From the NCBI GenBank assembly GCA_039931635.1, contig JBDTRO010000079.1:1-8403 (forward strand): a stretch of DNA of 8,403 nt. The letters run 5' to 3'. The DNA is from RBG-16-66-20 sp039931635 (GTDB lineage: Bacteria; Pseudomonadota; Gammaproteobacteria; Burkholderiales; SG8-39). How positions within the stretch are numbered: position 1 is the stretch's first letter; each line of letters starts with the position of its first letter. The translations under genes were made by a program, and so were the position numbers. Positions 6,564 to 8,403 of the stretch are shown piece after piece. The notes beneath the pieces are model-generated. The model worked only from the letters and a program-made list of their open reading frames with translations. It was not told where the DNA came from and did no database searches.

Positions 6564-7929
6564 GGCGGCTACCGGATTCGACATCGCCGTCCCGCAGGAC
6601 GCGCGCCGGCCTCTGACGCTCGCCTGGCTCGGGCTGGGGCTGGGCGCCCTGCTCGCATCGGGACTGTTCTCCGTGCTGCTCGTGCTCGCACGCACGCCAC
6701 AACTGCAGGGCCTCTTCCCGGTCGCCGATTTCTTCCGCGTCGCGCTGGTCGTGCACGTCGACCTCTCGGTGCTGGTATGGTTCCTCGCCTTCGGCGGCGC
6801 GCTCTGGACCCTGAGCGGATCGCCGCGCCACCTGCCGATGGCCTGGCTCGCGTTTGCGCTGTCGGCGGCGGGCACTCTGGCGATGTGCGCCTCGCCCTTC
6901 GTCGAGCGCGCGGCGCCGGTGATGGCCAACTACGTGCCGGTGCTCGACGGTCCGCTGTTCCTCGCCGGGCTGCTGCTGTTCGGCGCCGGCATTGCGCTGT
7001 TGTGCCTGCGTTCCATGCTGGCGGTCACGCCGGTGGGGATGCGCATCAGCGGTGGCGGCGCGCTGCGCTTCGGCCTCAACGCCGCGCTGGTGGCTAGCGC
7101 CGTGGCGGTGATCGCGTTCGCGTGGTCATGGGCGGAAGTGCCGCGCACGCTCGATCCGCGCATCTACTACGAACTGCTCTTCTGGGGCGGCGGGCACGTC
7201 CTGCAGTTCGCCTACACGCTGCTGATGCTGGTCGGGTGGATCTGGCTCGCCTCCGCCATCGGCGCTCGGCTGCCGCTATCGCCGCGCGTGGTGACGCTGC
7301 TATTCGGCATCGCGCTGTTGAGCGTGTTCCTCACACCGATCACCTACCTTGCCTTTGACCTCACCTCCGTCGAGTTCCACCGCGCGCAGACGCTGCTGAT
7401 GCGGTTCGGCGGCGGACTCGTCATACCGCCCATCGCGCTCGCCGTGCTGTGGTCGCTGCTGCAGCTGCGCTCGCCCGACGCGAGCCAGCGCCCGCTGCGA
7501 GCCGGCCTGATCGCTTCGCTGGCGCTTTTCTCGGCCGGCGGCGCCATCGGCTTCCTGATTGCGGGCAGCGACGTGCGGATTCCGGCCCACTACCACGGCT
7601 GCATCGTCGGCGTGACGCTGGCGATGATGACGGTGGTCTACCTGCTCCTGCCGCGGCTCGGGTTTGCCGCGCCGCAATCCCGGCTCGCCGCGTGGCAGCC
7701 CTACCTCTACGGAACTGGCCAGCTGATGCACATCGCAGGCCTGGTCTGGTCCGGCGGCTACGGCGTGCAGCGCAAGGTCGCGGGCGCCGACCAGGCGCTG
7801 CAGGGCGCGGCGCAGTTCGCGGCGATGGGCGTGATGGGCCTCGGCGGCCTGCTGGCGGTCGCCGGCGGCATCGTGTTCGTCATCGTCGTTCTGCAGTCGG
7901 TGGCGCGGACCGTGCAGACGCGTGCCTAG
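6556..7929 (+). CDS. Divergent heme-copper oxidase-like subunit I (copper B site degenerate)
   Basis: A 457-residue protein of about 12 transmembrane helices related to heme-copper oxidase subunit I. Heme-ligand positions are visible: H67 in VHVDLSVLVWF (helix II, low-spin heme) and the helix X pair H345/H347 in RIPAHYHGCIVG (high- and low-spin hemes). Helix VI keeps one copper-type histidine, H214 in FWGGGHVLQF, but the residue four on is Phe, not the cross-linked Tyr of O2 reductases. Helix VII, where His-His should follow a TP, reads LTPITYLAFD (259-268), so two of three copper B histidines are absent. WQPYL (380-384) and GVQRK (403-407) align with WQPYL and GVSRR of the oxidase at 1-827, supporting homology. 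ATG 6556 overlaps the previous stop (ATGGCTGA) and has GAGG at 6545-6548, 7 bases upstream. Possible roles are an unusual NO reductase, an electron-transfer subunit or a heme sensor. Databases may label such proteins cbb3-type subunit I, which the sequence does not justify. Confidence 0.85.
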   Translation: MAEAATGFDIAVPQDARRPLTLAWLGLGLGALLASGLFSVLLVLARTPQLQGLFPVADFFRVALVVHVDLSVLVWFLAFGGALWTLSGSPRHLPMAWLAFALSAAGTLAMCASPFVERAAPVMANYVPVLDGPLFLAGLLLFGAGIALLCLRSMLAVTPVGMRISGGGALRFGLNAALVASAVAVIAFAWSWAEVPRTLDPRIYYELLFWGGGHVLQFAYTLLMLVGWIWLASAIGARLPLSPRVVTLLFGIALLSVFLTPITYLAFDLTSVEFHRAQTLLMRFGGGLVIPPIALAVLWSLLQLRSPDASQRPLRAGLIASLALFSAGGAIGFLIAGSDVRIPAHYHGCIVGVTLAMMTVVYLLLPRLGFAAPQSRLAAWQPYLYGTGQLMHIAGLVWSGGYGVQRKVAGADQALQGAAQFAAMGVMGLGGLLAVAGGIVFVIVVLQSVARTVQTRA

Positions 7930-7931
7930 GA

Positions 7932-7964
7932 GCAGCGTCGCGTTCCTGCCGTTTTTCTTCTTTT
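7932..7964 (+). terminator. Weak intrinsic-terminator-like hairpin and T-rich tail
   Basis: Just after the stop of the oxidase-like gene, GCAGCG (7932-7937) can pair with CG (7941-7942) and CTGC (7946-7949), leaving a three-base bulge. A T-rich run GTTTTTCTTCTTTT (7951-7964) follows immediately. The stem is short and imperfect, so termination efficiency is doubtful, but the position at the end of the seven-gene run fits. Confidence 0.35.
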
Positions 7965-7994
7965 CCCTGCAGCGTTCGCCACCGTACATACGCC

Positions 7995-8012
7995 TGGCGC
8001 AGGTGTGCGCCA
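7995..8012. repeat. Perfect inverted repeat TGGCGCA-N4-TGCGCCA
   Basis: Two 7-base arms (7995-8001 and 8006-8012) are exact reverse complements around GGTG. The dyad lies in the intergenic region, and its centre is 35 bases upstream of the centre of the FNR-type box. It could be an operator for a dimeric regulator or an RNA hairpin. There is no T-tract after it, which argues against a terminator. It matches no regulator consensus that I recognise. Confidence 0.6.
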
Positions 8013-8031
8013 TCCTCGGTCCGGCTGGCAT

Positions 8032-8045
8032 TTGATCTGCATCAA
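8032..8045 (+). promoter_or_regulatory. FNR/ANR/DNR-type operator TTGAT-N4-ATCAA
   Basis: TTGATCTGCATCAA is an exact match to the consensus half-sites bound by FNR/ANR (oxygen-sensing) and DNR/NNR-type (NO-sensing) CRP-family activators. Its centre (8038.5) is about 41.5 bases upstream of a start of transcription predicted near 8080. A weak -10-like TAGGCT lies at 8067-8072, the class II activator arrangement. The box is 70 bases upstream of the lipoprotein start codon, so it most likely activates that gene under low oxygen or with nitrogen oxides. Which family member binds cannot be read from the site. Confidence 0.82.
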
Positions 8046-8094
8046 TCCGATACCCAAGTGAAACGCTAGGCTATTGGCAGAAAAATCGGTATTC

Positions 8095-8104
8095 AGAGGG
8101 AGGA
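8095..8104 (+). promoter_or_regulatory. Strong ribosome binding site for the lipoprotein gene
   Basis: AGAGGGAGGA contains GGAGG (8099-8103) with 5 bases to ATG 8109. This is the best Shine-Dalgarno in the window and fixes the start of the downstream gene. It contrasts with the weak or absent sites of most upstream genes, which probably rely on coupling. Confidence 0.8.
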
Positions 8105-8108
8105 ATCA

Positions 8109-8403
8109 ATGAAGGCACGCCTGAAGTTCGTGATCGTTGCGTTCTGCGCCATCCTGCTGGCCGCTTGCAGCCCCTCTGCGCCGCCGCCCGCGGCCGATCC
8201 CTACGACATCTCGAAGATGGACCTGAAGCCGGTGCCGGCCAAGGTCTCCGCCGAGCGCCATACCGGCAAGTTCGCCGAGGGCGCCGCGCTCAGCTTCGGC
8301 GCCGAGCTCAAACCGCTCGATCCCTCGCCGGTGAAGACCATCCGCCTGGACACCACGCACAAGATCATCGAGATCGCGCCGGGCGTGAAATTCAGCGCCT
8401 GGA
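8109..8403 (+). CDS. Lipoprotein, probable copper nitrite reductase / multicopper oxidase N-terminus (3'-truncated by window edge)
   Basis: The first 98 codons are visible and the frame runs off the window. Residues 1-19 are a lipoprotein signal: KARLK, then a hydrophobic core, then LAAC with C20 as the lipidated cysteine. Ser at +2 suggests outer-membrane sorting. A Pro/Ala linker and a charged stretch follow. Residues 75-98 (starting VKTIRLDTTHKIIEIAPG and ending KFSAW) resemble the first strands of the cupredoxin domain of copper nitrite reductases such as AniA/NirK, just before the conserved TF-G--PGP region, which would lie beyond the edge. None of the copper ligands is in the window, so multicopper oxidase remains possible. 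The upstream FNR/DNR-type box fits an anaerobic nitrite reductase. The lipoprotein call is firm; the enzyme call is moderate. Confidence 0.72.
   Translation, partial: MKARLKFVIVAFCAILLAACSPSAPPPAADPYDISKMDLKPVPAKVSAERHTGKFAEGAALSFGAELKPLDPSPVKTIRLDTTHKIIEIAPGVKFSAW

Noticed and set aside
1..8403. tRNA, rRNA, CRISPR array, insertion sequence or attachment site
   Set aside because: No cloverleaf, repeat-spacer pattern, transposase motif or flanking terminal repeats were seen. Coding density leaves only the 7930-8108 gap.

Overview
The window is a dense, single-strand respiratory gene cluster from a very GC-rich bacterium (roughly 70% G+C by eye). Gram-negative features include an SCO copper chaperone, a lipoprotein with a LAAC lipobox and an FNR/ANR-type operator. 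These suggest a proteobacterium, probably beta or gamma. That placement is inference; no marker gene is present to fix the taxon.

Layout, all on the + strand. Positions 1-827 hold the C-terminal part of a B-family (ba3-like) heme-copper oxidase subunit I, which begins before the window. Next come ctaB, a heme O synthase (848-1726), and an SCO1/SenC copper chaperone with a C-terminal membrane anchor (1741-2586). A three-part fusion follows: diheme cytochrome b, [2Fe-2S] ferredoxin and flavin/NAD(P)H reductase (2599-4533). After it lie an unrecognised membrane-anchored protein (4526-5047) and a second cytochrome b, this one fused to two [4Fe-4S] clusters and an MvhD/FlpD-like domain (5055-6563). 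The last gene of the run is a second, divergent heme-copper-oxidase-like subunit I (6556-7929). These seven genes are packed with gaps of 0-20 bases or 8-base ATGNCTGA overlaps, so they look like one operon.

A 179-base intergenic region (7930-8108) follows. It carries a weak terminator-like hairpin with a T-rich tail, an 18-bp perfect dyad (7995-8012) and a perfect FNR/ANR/DNR box TTGAT-N4-ATCAA (8032-8045). The box is placed about 41.5 bases upstream of a predicted start of transcription. The next gene (8109 to the window end) starts a lipoprotein whose visible part resembles the beginning of a copper nitrite reductase or multicopper oxidase cupredoxin domain.

How the parts may work together. 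CtaB and SCO would mature the hemes and copper of the first oxidase. The two cytochrome b fusions look like membrane electron conduits. One is wired to NAD(P)H through a flavin and [2Fe-2S] chain. The other is wired to an unknown cytoplasmic partner through 4Fe-4S clusters and an FlpD domain, a module that in methanogens and sulfur metabolism contacts heterodisulfide-reductase-type complexes. The second oxidase-like subunit keeps its heme histidines but lacks the helix VII His-His copper ligands and the cross-linked tyrosine. It is therefore unlikely to be a normal O2 reductase and may act on NO or be an electron-transfer or sensing relative. The oxygen-responsive box beside a nitrite-reductase-like gene is consistent with a role in nitrogen-oxide or low-oxygen respiration. 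This integrated picture is inference; the individual domains are read directly from the sequence.
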